From: Pseudomonadota bacterium
GTDB taxonomy: Bacteria > Pseudomonadota > Gammaproteobacteria > Burkholderiales > SG8-39
Assembly (NCBI GenBank): GCA_027624175.1
Contig: JAQBXT010000019.1
Span: forward strand, 1 to 36,327
Length of the DNA: 36,327 bases
Reading direction: 5' to 3'
In this document: piece after piece, positions 1 through 7,156 of the stretch
Layout: each line of letters opens with the position of its first letter
Position numbering within the stretch: the stretch's first letter is position 1
Notes under the pieces: generated by a model
The model's database searches: none
What the model saw: only the letters and a program-made list of their open reading frames with translations
Told to the model about the DNA's origin: nothing
Translations under genes and position numbers: made by a program

Positions 1-2
1 CG

Positions 3-644
3 CGGCTGCGCCTCGGCATCGCGCGCGATTCGGCGTTCGGCTTCTACTACCCGGGCGACCTCGAGGCGTTGCGTGCCGCCGGCGCGGAACTGGTGCCGTT
101 CGATGCGCTGCGCGACAGGCGCCTGCCGCAAGTGGATGCGCTGTTCATCGGTGGCGGCTTTCCCGAGACGCACATGGACGCGCTGGCGGCGAACGCCGGG
201 CTGCGCGCCGAGGTGCGCAAGGCGATCGAGGACGGCATGCCGGCCTACGCCGAATGCGGCGGGCTGATGTATCTCGCGCGCAGCATCGAATGGAACGGGC
301 GTCGCGCCGAGATGGCGGGCGTGCTGCCGGCGGACATCGTCATGCACGCGCGCCCGGTAGGCCGCGGCTACGTGCACCTGCGCGAGACCGGCTGCGGGCC
401 CTGGCCCGCGCGCCCGGCGGGGGTGATCTGCGCGCACGAGTTCCACTATTCGAGCGTGGAGAACCTCGCGCCCGGCCTGGAGTTCGCCTACGACGTGGAG
501 CGTGGTCACGGCATCGACGGCCGGCATGACGGGATCATCTACAAGAACCTGCTCGCGTGCTACGCGCACCTGCGCGACGTCGCCGGACACCATTGGGCAG
601 CGCGCTTCGTGGAGTTCGCCGCGACCGCCGCGACCCACGCCTGA
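3..644 (+). CDS. dsrN: DsrN-like siroheme amidase / cobyrinate a,c-diamide synthase family, C-terminal part
   Basis: The frame is open from the first bases of the window, so only about 213 C-terminal residues are present. They form the class I-like glutamine amidotransferase half of the CbiA/CobB family: the linker strand ARDSAFGFYYPGDL, the GGGFPETH loop, the nucleophile Cys in AYAECGGLMY and a late His in CAHEFHYSS. CbiA-type enzymes amidate corrinoid carboxylates with glutamine and ATP; in sulfur oxidisers the homologue DsrN amidates siroheme for the reverse sulfite reductase DsrAB. The following genes are a DsrC-like protein and a DsrR-like protein rather than cobalamin genes, which is why DsrN is preferred. 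The stop overlaps the next start by one base (TGATG). The alternative is a true cobyrinate amidase; sequence upstream of the window would decide. Confidence 0.72.
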   Translation, partial: RLRLGIARDSAFGFYYPGDLEALRAAGAELVPFDALRDRRLPQVDALFIGGGFPETHMDALAANAGLRAEVRKAIEDGMPAYAECGGLMYLARSIEWNGRRAEMAGVLPADIVMHARPVGRGYVHLRETGCGPWPARPAGVICAHEFHYSSVENLAPGLEFAYDVERGHGIDGRHDGIIYKNLLACYAHLRDVAGHHWAARFVEFAATAATHA

Positions 645-958
645 TGCCGACGCTCGACGAAGAAGGCTACCTCGTCGATCCCGCCGACTGGAACGAGGCG
701 ATCGCCGGGGAACTGGCGCGCAAGGAGCGCATCGTCCTCACCGACGCGCACTGGTCGGTGCTGCGCTTCATGCGGCAGTATTACGAGGAGCACCACATTG
801 CGCCCGATGCGCGCCACGTCATGAAGCACCTGGCCGCCTGGCGCAGCGCGGGCGGCGAAGACCGCAACGACCTGTTCCGGCTGTTTCCCTACGGCTACGT
901 GAAGCAGGCTTGCAAGATCGCCGGCATGCGCCGGCCGCGCGCCTGGAGCACCGGCTGA
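644..958 (+). CDS. DsrC/TusE-family sulfur carrier-like protein lacking the penultimate cysteine
   Basis: 104 aa, the usual length for DsrC/TusE. Family marks include EEGYLVDPADWNE at the N-terminus, the HWSVLRFMRQYYEE helix and RLFPYGYVKQACKIAG near the end. DsrC uses two C-terminal cysteines ten residues apart as trisulfide carrier; TusE uses the last one. Here Cys90 (CysB position) is kept, but the position of the essential last Cys is Trp101 in a terminal AWSTG. It therefore cannot carry sulfur in the DsrC or TusE manner; family members without this Cys have been proposed to be regulatory. ATG at 644 overlaps the dsrN stop, and the dsrR-like gene starts 4 bases after its stop, so the three are one transcription unit. 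Confidence 0.85.
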   Translation: MPTLDEEGYLVDPADWNEAIAGELARKERIVLTDAHWSVLRFMRQYYEEHHIAPDARHVMKHLAAWRSAGGEDRNDLFRLFPYGYVKQACKIAGMRRPRAWSTG

Positions 959-962
959 CGCC

Positions 963-1280
963 ATGATCACCGTCACGCCGCGTGCCGCAGAGCAGATTGC
1001 CGGGTCGGCGCAAGCACCCGGCCCGGGCGGCATCTGCCTGCGCCTGGCGGCGCGCCTGGGCGACAAGCGCGTGATCGAGTACGGCATGGGCCTGGACGAC
1101 CCTGCCGAAGGCGACACGAAGGTGGTGAGCAACGGCGTCACGCTGCTGATCGCGCCCGGCAGCATCGAGCTGCTGACCGGCGCCACCCTGGACTACGTCG
1201 AGATCAATCCCGGGGAATGGCGCTTCATCTTCGCCAATCCGAACGATCCTTCGCACAAATCTCCACTGCCGGCGCGCTAG
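963..1280 (+). CDS. dsrR: DsrR-like A-type (HesB/IscA fold) protein without cluster cysteines
   Basis: 105 aa with the HesB/IscA pattern: an N-terminal TPRAAEQI helix, a GICLRLAAR strand, a YGMGLDD loop and the hydrophobic VTLLIAPGSIELLTGATLDY segment. IscA-type scaffolds hold iron-sulfur clusters with one central Cys and a C-terminal Cys-Gly-Cys; here these positions read without cysteine (the tail is IFANPNDPS) and only Cys25 exists. The DsrR protein of the Allochromatium vinosum dsr operon is likewise an A-type homologue without these cysteines, needed for proper Dsr protein levels. The position behind a DsrN and a DsrC-like gene supports this name. A general cysteine-free IscA relative is the alternative. 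Confidence 0.68.
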   Translation: MITVTPRAAEQIAGSAQAPGPGGICLRLAARLGDKRVIEYGMGLDDPAEGDTKVVSNGVTLLIAPGSIELLTGATLDYVEINPGEWRFIFANPNDPSHKSPLPAR

Positions 1281-1329
1281 GGCGCGCCGCTGGACGCCGC
1301 TGCGGCATGCGGTTAGGCTGATTTGCAGC

Positions 1330-2544
1330 ATGCAAGAGCCCACTTCCCCGAAGCCGGCGCAGACCCAGGCGGTGCGCCTGGCGCGCAAGACCCAGTCGCT
1401 CGACATCCTGTACGAGATCGCCACCAGTCTGAGCCAGCCGGGAAGCCTGGAGCAGTTGCTCGACGGGTTCCTCGACACTTTCATCGAGCTGGTGGACGCG
1501 CGCGCGGCGAGCGTGCGGCTCGCTACGGCAGACGGCCAAACCCGGCTCATCGCCAGCCGCGGACTCGCCCCGGAGGTGCTCGAGCGCGACCGGCTAATGC
1601 CGGCGGGCGGCTGCCCCTGCGGCTGGGCCGCGAGCGAAGGTGGACTGCGCATCCAGCGCGGCACCGCGCCTTGCGCCGCGCTCATCGGCCGGCCGATGCT
1701 CGAGCGCGACTGCACGGAGTTCGTGGTGGTCCCGGTGCAGTACCAGGATCGCATCCTCGGGGTCTACAACCTGTTTCTCGACCGGCCGCTCGCGGCCATG
1801 GGCGAGGACATGCCCGACCTGCTGATCAGCGTGGGGCGCCACCTGGGCCTCGCTATCGAGAAGGCGCGCCTGGAGAGCGAGGCGCGCCGCTTCGCCATCA
1901 TGGAGGAGCGCAACATCATCGGCAACGAGCTGCACGATTCGCTGGCGCAGTCGCTGATCGGCATGCGCCTGCAGCTGAAGCTGCTGGGCGAATCCCTGGA
2001 GCGCAAGGACATCGGCGCCGCCCAGTACGAGGCGACCCGCCTGCGCCGCGCGATGACGCAGGCGAACGCCGACCTGCGCGACTTGCTGACCAACTACCGC
2101 TTGAAAATAGACGAAGCCGGGCTGGTGCCGACGATCGCCAATCTGGTGGAGCGCTTCGGCCGCGAAACCGGCATCGAGGTGTACTTCCAGAACGACTGCG
2201 GAGCGCTGGCGCTCACGCCGGCGCAGGAGATCCAGGTGTTCTACATCCTGCAGGAAGCGCTCACCAACATCCGCAAGCACAGCGGCGCACACAATGTGCG
2301 CGTCCTGCTCAACAACGAGGACGATCTGTACACGGTGCTGATCGAAGACGACGGCCTGGGCATGGCAGGCATTGCCGAAAACATGCCGGTCGAGCACGCG
2401 GGCCTCGCGATCATGCGCGAGCGCACCGAGCGGCTGCAGGGGCAGATCGTGATCGAGAGCGAGCCGGGCGAGGGCACGCGCATCGTGCTGATCTTCAACG
2501 CGCCGCCGCTGGCCGGCCCGCCTGCCGCCGCAGTGCGAGGCTGA
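1330..2544 (+). CDS. Soluble GAF-domain histidine kinase, NarX/NreB class (HisKA_3)
   Basis: 404 aa with no membrane segment or signal peptide, so probably a cytoplasmic sensor. Residues about 20-180 form a GAF-like sensory domain containing four cysteines, C95-P-C97, C115 and C128, that could bind a metal, cluster or form disulfides, reminiscent of the cysteine cluster in the NarX central module. The dimerisation helix has the HisKA_3 motif NELHDSLAQSLIG with phospho-acceptor His202. The ATPase domain shows the N box QEALTNIRKHS (Asn313) and the G box EDDGLGM. The response regulator follows after one base, so the two are a cognate pair. The signal is not known; the neighbourhood suggests a redox or sulfur cue (inference). 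Confidence 0.9.
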   Translation: MQEPTSPKPAQTQAVRLARKTQSLDILYEIATSLSQPGSLEQLLDGFLDTFIELVDARAASVRLATADGQTRLIASRGLAPEVLERDRLMPAGGCPCGWAASEGGLRIQRGTAPCAALIGRPMLERDCTEFVVVPVQYQDRILGVYNLFLDRPLAAMGEDMPDLLISVGRHLGLAIEKARLESEARRFAIMEERNIIGNELHDSLAQSLIGMRLQLKLLGESLERKDIGAAQYEATRLRRAMTQANADLRDLLTNYRLKIDEAGLVPTIANLVERFGRETGIEVYFQNDCGALALTPAQEIQVFYILQEALTNIRKHSGAHNVRVLLNNEDDLYTVLIEDDGLGMAGIAENMPVEHAGLAIMRERTERLQGQIVIESEPGEGTRIVLIFNAPPLAGPPAAAVRG

Positions 2545-2545
2545 C

Positions 2546-3229
2546 ATGCGCGTGCTGCTGATCGACGACCACGCGCTGGTGCGCAAGGGCATCGAGGAGC
2601 TGCTGCAAAGCCGCGGCGTGCAGGTGGTGGCTGCGGTCGGTTCGGGCGAGGAAGGCGTGCGGCGCGCGCGCGAGCTGTCCGCCGATCTCATCCTGCTGGA
2701 CGTCAAGATGCCCGGCATGAACGGCATCGAGACCCTGAAGCAGCTGCGCGCAAGCGGCGTCAGCGCGCCGGTGGTGATGCTCACCATGAGCCGCGAGGAC
2801 GCCGATCTGGGCGCCGCGCTGCGCGGCGGCGCGCGGGGCTACCTGTTGAAAGACATCGAGCCCGACGAGCTGGTGCCCGCGCTCGAAGCGGCGCTGCAGG
2901 GCGACAACGTCGTGGCGCACGAGCTGGTCGGCACCCTGGCGCGCCTGGTGCGCGGCAACGCCGGCGCGCAGCGGGCGGCGCGGCGCCCGGCGGCGCCGTT
3001 CGCCGAGCTCACGCCGCGCGAGCTGGAGATCCTGGAGTGCATCGCCGACGGCTCGAGCAACAAGATGATCGCGCGCGCGCTGGAGATCACCGACGGCACC
3101 GTCAAGCTGCACGTCAAGGCGATCCTGCGCAAGCTCGGCATGCGCTCGCGCGTGGAAGCCGCAGTGAGCGCGGTCGAGCACGGCCTGGGCAAGAACAGAA
3201 GAAAGTCGGGGACGCCGCCTGCCGCGTGA
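2546..3229 (+). CDS. NarL/FixJ-type response regulator
   Basis: 227 aa. The receiver domain (about 1-120) has acidic residues Asp7-Asp8, phospho-acceptor Asp52 in LLDVKMPGMNG, Thr80 and Lys102. A variable linker rich in Ala and Arg leads to a LuxR-type helix-turn-helix (about 150-215) with LTPRELEILECIADG and VKLHVKAILRKLGM. It should bind DNA as a dimer once phosphorylated by the kinase encoded immediately upstream. The start ATG lies one base past the kinase stop. Its targets cannot be read from this window; the flanking dsr tail and the convergent ferredoxin-reductase-like gene are candidates. Confidence 0.93.
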   Translation: MRVLLIDDHALVRKGIEELLQSRGVQVVAAVGSGEEGVRRARELSADLILLDVKMPGMNGIETLKQLRASGVSAPVVMLTMSREDADLGAALRGGARGYLLKDIEPDELVPALEAALQGDNVVAHELVGTLARLVRGNAGAQRAARRPAAPFAELTPRELEILECIADGSSNKMIARALEITDGTVKLHVKAILRKLGMRSRVEAAVSAVEHGLGKNRRKSGTPPAA

Positions 3230-3261
3230 GCCGGCGGGCACCCGCGCCGCGGGTCCGTGCC

Positions 3262-4260
3262 TCAGGCTTGCAGAGCGCTGACCGTCAGCTGCGCGCGCGG
3301 CAGCCCGAGTTCGAGCAGCTGGAACTCGGCCGCGTTCGCCCACGACCCTGGCCCCGCGACATAGACGTCGCACTCGCCCAGCCGCGGATTGTCCTGTTGC
3401 ACCTGGCGCAGCGCCGCTTGCATGGCCTGTTCCACCGGCAAGGCGTGCTGCGCGGTGATCGGCTGGTAGCGGAAGTCGTCCAGCGCGTCGCTCCAGGAGC
3501 GGCACAGGTTGTCGAGGTAGTGGCCGCCCGCGCCGAGCGCAATCCAGACCAGGTGCAGCGACTCGGCTGCATCGAGCGCCATGGCGTGCTCGATCAGGCT
3601 TTTGACGGGCGCGAAACCGGATTCGCAGGCGATGAAGACGAGCGGGCGGTGCGATGCTTCATCCAGCACGAACTCGCCGCGCGGTCCCTCGACCCGTACC
3701 GCGTCCACGCCCTGCAGCCCGCCGAACACGCGCTCGGCGAAGGCATCGCCCGCCTGCCGCCGTATGTGGAACTGCAGGTTGCGGTCGTCGCAGGGGCAAC
3801 TCGCCACAGGCAAGGCAGCGCTGGTGCCATCGGCCAATGACAGCGTCGCGGTCTGACCGGCAAGAAAGCGCAGCCGGTTGCTGCGCGGCGTCTGCAGGTG
3901 CAGCAGCCGCACGTCGTCGCCGAGCGGGCTTACGGACTTGATCCGGGCGTCGATGGTCTGCACGGGCATGTCGCTCGCGCCGTGCGCTTCGCGCGCCTCC
4001 ATCACCAGGTCGGTCGAGGCGGTGTTGCAGCACATGAGCACCACGCCGGCATTCTTCTCGGCCGCGGTGAGGGCGTAGTCGGAATGGCGCGTTCTGTGCA
4101 CCTCGCCCGTGACGATCCTGGCCTTGCATTTTCCGCAGCTGCCGACGCTGCAGCCATAGTCGAGCGACAGTCCCGAGCGCAGCGCCGCCTCGAGCAGGCT
4201 GTCGTTGCCGTCGACGAAGAACTCCCGGCCGCTCGGCTTGACCTGTACGTGCGCGGTCAT
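3262..4260 (-). CDS. 2Fe-2S ferredoxin-domain oxidoreductase (FNR-like, CDP-glucoseen reductase type)
   Basis: 332 aa, read from ATG at 4260. An N-terminal plant-type ferredoxin domain (about 1-90) has the cluster motif [15 protein letters not shown] and a fourth Cys in [10 protein letters not shown] flavin-domain-like barrel and an NAD-domain-like C-terminus follow, with [20 protein letters not shown] and YVAGPG. The usual FAD-binding RxYS motif is replaced by [11 protein letters not shown], so flavin binding may be altered. Such proteins pass electrons from NAD(P)H to oxygenases or dehydratases, but no partner oxygenase is adjacent. It converges on the response regulator gene (32-bp gap) and diverges from cysG (97-bp gap). 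Confidence 0.8.
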   Translation of the reverse strand: MTAHVQVKPSGREFFVDGNDSLLEAALRSGLSLDYGCSVGSCGKCKARIVTGEVHRTRHSDYALTAAEKNAGVVLMCCNTASTDLVMEAREAHGASDMPVQTIDARIKSVSPLGDDVRLLHLQTPRSNRLRFLAGQTATLSLADGTSAALPVASCPCDDRNLQFHIRRQAGDAFAERVFGGLQGVDAVRVEGPRGEFVLDEASHRPLVFIACESGFAPVKSLIEHAMALDAAESLHLVWIALGAGGHYLDNLCRSWSDALDDFRYQPITAQHALPVEQAMQAALRQVQQDNPRLGECDVYVAGPGSWANAAEFQLLELGLPRAQLTVSALQA

Positions 4261-4357
4261 GATCCTCGGAAAACTCTCCTGTGCCCGCAGCCGCTGCCCG
4301 CCCTGCACCTTGCCGTTTGAATCTATCATAGCGAAGCGCCCGCGCGCGCAGAACGCC

Positions 4358-5743
4358 ATGGACTTCCTGCCGATCTTCCTCGATATCCGAGAGCAGCCCT
4401 GCCTGGTGGTGGGCGGCGGCGAGGTGGCGGCGCGCAAGTGCGCGCTGCTGCTGCGCGCCGGCGCGCGGGTGACGGTGCTTGCGCCGTCGTTGTGCGCGGC
4501 GCTTGACGCCGATCTTGCTGCGGCCCGCATCGCGCACCGGGTGGCGAGTTTTCGGCAAGAGGATCTGGAGGGCATGGCGGTGGCGATTGCCGCCACCAGC
4601 GACCAGGCCGTGAATCGCGCGGTCGCCGCCGCGGCCAGAGCGCGGCGCATCCCGGTGAACGTGGTCGATCAGCCCGCGCTGTGCTCGTTCATCCTGCCCT
4701 CCATCATCGAGCGCGCGCCGCTGGTGGTGGCGGTGTCGAGCGGCGGCGCCTCGCCGGTGCTGGCGCGGCTGCTGCGCGCGCGCCTGGAAAGCCTCATTCC
4801 GGCGGGTTACGGGCGGCTGGCCGAGCTGGCGGGGGCGTATCGCGACCGCGTCAAGGCGCGCTTCAAGCCGGCGGAGCGGCGGCGTTTCTGGGAGCGCGCG
4901 CTGCAGGGCCCGATCGCCGAGCTGGTGTTCAGCGGGCGAGACGCCGAGGCCCGCGAGGCGCTGGAGGCGACGCTCGAGGACACGCGCCTCAGCTTCAGCG
5001 GCGGCGAGGTGTCCCTGGTCGGTGCTGGCCCGGGCGATCCGGACCTGCTCACCTTCCGGGCGCTGCGCCTCATGCAGCAGGCCGACGTCGTGGTGTACGA
5101 CCGGCTGGTCTCGCAGCCGATCCTGAATCTGGTGCGGCTCGAGGCTGAACGCATCTACGCCGGCAAGGAGCGCGCGCAGCACGCACTGCCGCAGGAGGAT
5201 ATCAACCAGTTGCTGGTGCGCCTGGCGCGGGAGGGCAAGCGCGTGGTGCGCCTCAAGGGCGGCGATCCGTTCATCTTCGGTCGCGGCGGCGAGGAGATCG
5301 ATACGCTCGCCGCCGAAGGCATCCCCTTCCAGGTGGTGCCCGGCATCACGGCGGCGGCGGGTTGCGCGTCCTACGCCGGCATTCCGCTCACGCACCGCGA
5401 TTACGCGCAGTCGGTGGTGTTCGTCACCGGCCACATGCAGGATGGCAGCATGAACCTGAACTGGCGCTCGCTCGCGCAGCCGCGCCAGACCATCGTGTTC
5501 TACATGGGGCTGGTCGGCATCGATGTCCTGTGCCGCGAGCTCGCCGCGCATGGCCTGCCCGCCGCCACGCCGGCCGCGCTCATCCAGCAGGGCACGACGC
5601 CGCAGCAGCGCGTGCTGACGGCGACCCTGGAGTCGCTGCCCGATCTCGTGCGCCGCAGCAGCGTCAAGGCGCCGACGCTGATCATCATCGGCGAGGTCGT
5701 CACGCTGCGTGACCGTCTAAAATGGTTCGAACCCGCGGCGTGA
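4358..5743 (+). CDS. cysG: Siroheme synthase (trifunctional CysG)
   Basis: 461 aa from ATG 4358; the open frame extends further upstream, but [20 protein letters not shown] is the normal N-terminus of the family. Residues 1-210 are the precorrin-2 dehydrogenase/ferrochelatase part with the NAD motif [11 protein letters not shown] and [13 protein letters not shown]. The C-terminal uroporphyrinogen-III methyltransferase starts with [14 protein letters not shown] and includes [24 protein letters not shown] and [16 protein letters not shown]. The enzyme makes siroheme, the cofactor of assimilatory and dissimilatory sulfite reductases, consistent with the dsr tail upstream. It is followed after one base by the Rieske gene, so it likely heads the operon 4358-8265. 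Confidence 0.96.
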   Translation: MDFLPIFLDIREQPCLVVGGGEVAARKCALLLRAGARVTVLAPSLCAALDADLAAARIAHRVASFRQEDLEGMAVAIAATSDQAVNRAVAAAARARRIPVNVVDQPALCSFILPSIIERAPLVVAVSSGGASPVLARLLRARLESLIPAGYGRLAELAGAYRDRVKARFKPAERRRFWERALQGPIAELVFSGRDAEAREALEATLEDTRLSFSGGEVSLVGAGPGDPDLLTFRALRLMQQADVVVYDRLVSQPILNLVRLEAERIYAGKERAQHALPQEDINQLLVRLAREGKRVVRLKGGDPFIFGRGGEEIDTLAAEGIPFQVVPGITAAAGCASYAGIPLTHRDYAQSVVFVTGHMQDGSMNLNWRSLAQPRQTIVFYMGLVGIDVLCRELAAHGLPAATPAALIQQGTTPQQRVLTATLESLPDLVRRSSVKAPTLIIIGEVVTLRDRLKWFEPAA

Positions 5744-5744
5744 G

Positions 5745-6080
5745 ATGTCAATGACACAGGATTTCATCGAGACAGGAATGGCGGCCGAGCTTGCGCCCGG
5801 CACGATGAAGCGCGTCGATGCGGGCGGCCGGCGCATCCTGCTTGCCAACGTGGCGGGGCGCCTGTGCGCCGTGGACGATACCTGCACGCACGAAGAGGCT
5901 TCGCTCTCGACGGGCGTCCTGAAGGGCGAGCTGGTCAAGTGCCCGCTGCACGGCAGCCGCTTCAACGTCTGCACCGGCGAGGCGCTGGAAGAACCGGCGG
6001 AAGACAATCTCAGGACCTATGCGGTGCGCCTGGAAGGCGGGCGCGTCCTGATCGATTTGCACGAGGCCGGGACGCCATGA
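5745..6080 (+). CDS. Small Rieske [2Fe-2S] ferredoxin
   Basis: 111 aa. It is a single Rieske domain with ligand motifs CTHEEASLSTG and CPLHGSRFNVCTG (Cys-X-His and Cys-X2-His), as in ferredoxins of the NirD/bifenyl-dioxygenase type; no membrane anchor, so soluble. The start at 5745 gives MSMTQDF; an ATG two codons on (5751) is equally possible. It begins one base after cysG and its stop overlaps the next start in an ATGA. It probably supplies electrons to, or senses redox state for, the neighbouring TrpD-fold or YeeE proteins, but the partner is unknown. Confidence 0.9.
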   Translation: MSMTQDFIETGMAAELAPGTMKRVDAGGRRILLANVAGRLCAVDDTCTHEEASLSTGVLKGELVKCPLHGSRFNVCTGEALEEPAEDNLRTYAVRLEGGRVLIDLHEAGTP

Positions 6081-7156
6081 ACGCCCCGCTGATGCACTCT
6101 ATCCTCAAGCGCATCGCCACCGGGCCGGAGCTGAGCAAGGACATCTCGCGCGAAGAGGCGCGCGAGGGCATGCGCCTGGTGCTCGACGGGCAGGTCGATC
6201 CGGTGCAGGCCGGCGTGTTCCTGATCGCGCTGCGCATGAAGCGCGAGACGGACGAAGAAAACCTCGGCATGCTCGAAGCGATCCGCGATGCGACCCTGAG
6301 GGCCACCGCGCCGGTGGACGAGGTGCTCGACGTCGGCGACCCCTACGACGGCTACAACCGCACGCTGCCGGCGTCGCCTTTCCTGCCGCCGGTGCTCGCC
6401 GCCTGCGGTGTCGCGACGGTCTCCCACGGTGTCGAGCGCATGGGGCCCAAATACGGCGTCACGCACCGGCAGGTGCTGAGTGCCGCGGGCCTCCCGGTGG
6501 ATCTGGGGCCGGAGCAAGCCGCCGCGCGCCTGGGAGAGCCCGGCATCGGCTGGGCCTACGTCGATCAGAAGGCGTTCTGCCCGAGACTGTACGCACTTGC
6601 CGGCCTGCGCACGCTGATCGTCAAGCGGCCCGCCATCACCACCGCCGAGGTGCTGGCCGGGCCCGTGCGCGGCCGCCTGAAGACCCATCTGGTCACAGGA
6701 TACGTGCACAAGCCCTATCCGCGCATCTACGCGCTGCTCGCGCGCCACGCCGGCTTCGACTCCGCGCTCATCGTGCGTGGCGTCGAGGGCGGGGTGATTC
6801 CTTCCCTCTCCAACGGCGGCAAGGCGTTCCACTATCACGGCGGCGGAGAGGAAACCTCCACGGAATTCAAGCCTGCCGAGCTGGGCATCGTTCAGTCCGT
6901 GCGCGCCGCGCGCATTCCCGGCTCGAGCGACGAGGGTCAGGACGAGGCGCCGCTCGATACCGCCGCTGTGGCGAAAGCGGCCGCCGCCGCCGGCAGGGCG
7001 GCGCTGGCCGGTGAGCCCGGTGCGACGCGCGACGGCCTGGTGTATGGCGCCGCGCTGTGCCTGTGGCATCTCGGGCGCCACGGCTCGCTGAAACACGCCG
7101 CCGACGCAGTGCGCGGCACGCTCGATCGCGGCAAGGCACTGGAGCATCTGCGATGA
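6077..7156 (+). CDS. TrpD-fold (anthranilate phosphoribosyltransferase / glycosyltransferase family 3-like) protein
   Basis: 359 aa from ATG 6077. The N-terminal helical part (ILKRIATGPELSKDISREEA, VDPVQAGVFLIALRMKRET) and overall layout match the TrpD/nucleoside phosphorylase class IV fold. The PRPP-binding GTGGDG of TrpD is absent: the matching loop reads VLDVGDPYDGYNRTLPAS, and the next loop is SHGVERMGPKYGVTH. There are no trp genes nearby. It is therefore not a normal tryptophan enzyme; a TrpD2/YbiB-like or new phosphoribosyl-type enzyme is possible. ATGA overlaps tie it to the Rieske gene before and the YeeE gene after it, so the three products are likely made together for one process. 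Confidence 0.8.
   Translation: MNAPLMHSILKRIATGPELSKDISREEAREGMRLVLDGQVDPVQAGVFLIALRMKRETDEENLGMLEAIRDATLRATAPVDEVLDVGDPYDGYNRTLPASPFLPPVLAACGVATVSHGVERMGPKYGVTHRQVLSAAGLPVDLGPEQAAARLGEPGIGWAYVDQKAFCPRLYALAGLRTLIVKRPAITTAEVLAGPVRGRLKTHLVTGYVHKPYPRIYALLARHAGFDSALIVRGVEGGVIPSLSNGGKAFHYHGGGEETSTEFKPAELGIVQSVRAARIPGSSDEGQDEAPLDTAAVAKAAAAAGRAALAGEPGATRDGLVYGAALCLWHLGRHGSLKHAADAVRGTLDRGKALEHLR

Noticed and set aside
4324-4329. TATCAT as a cysG -10 box
   Set aside because: No supporting -35 element at 16 to 18 bases upstream, and such hexamers occur by chance.
3659-5551. 630-codon open frame on the minus strand
   Set aside because: It lies antisense to cysG and the ferredoxin-reductase-like gene, has an Arg/His/Ala-rich low-complexity product with no domain, and is a usual by-product of high GC content.
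6077-7156. trpD (anthranilate phosphoribosyltransferase)
   Set aside because: The PRPP motif is missing and no trp genes are near, so only the fold-level name is given.
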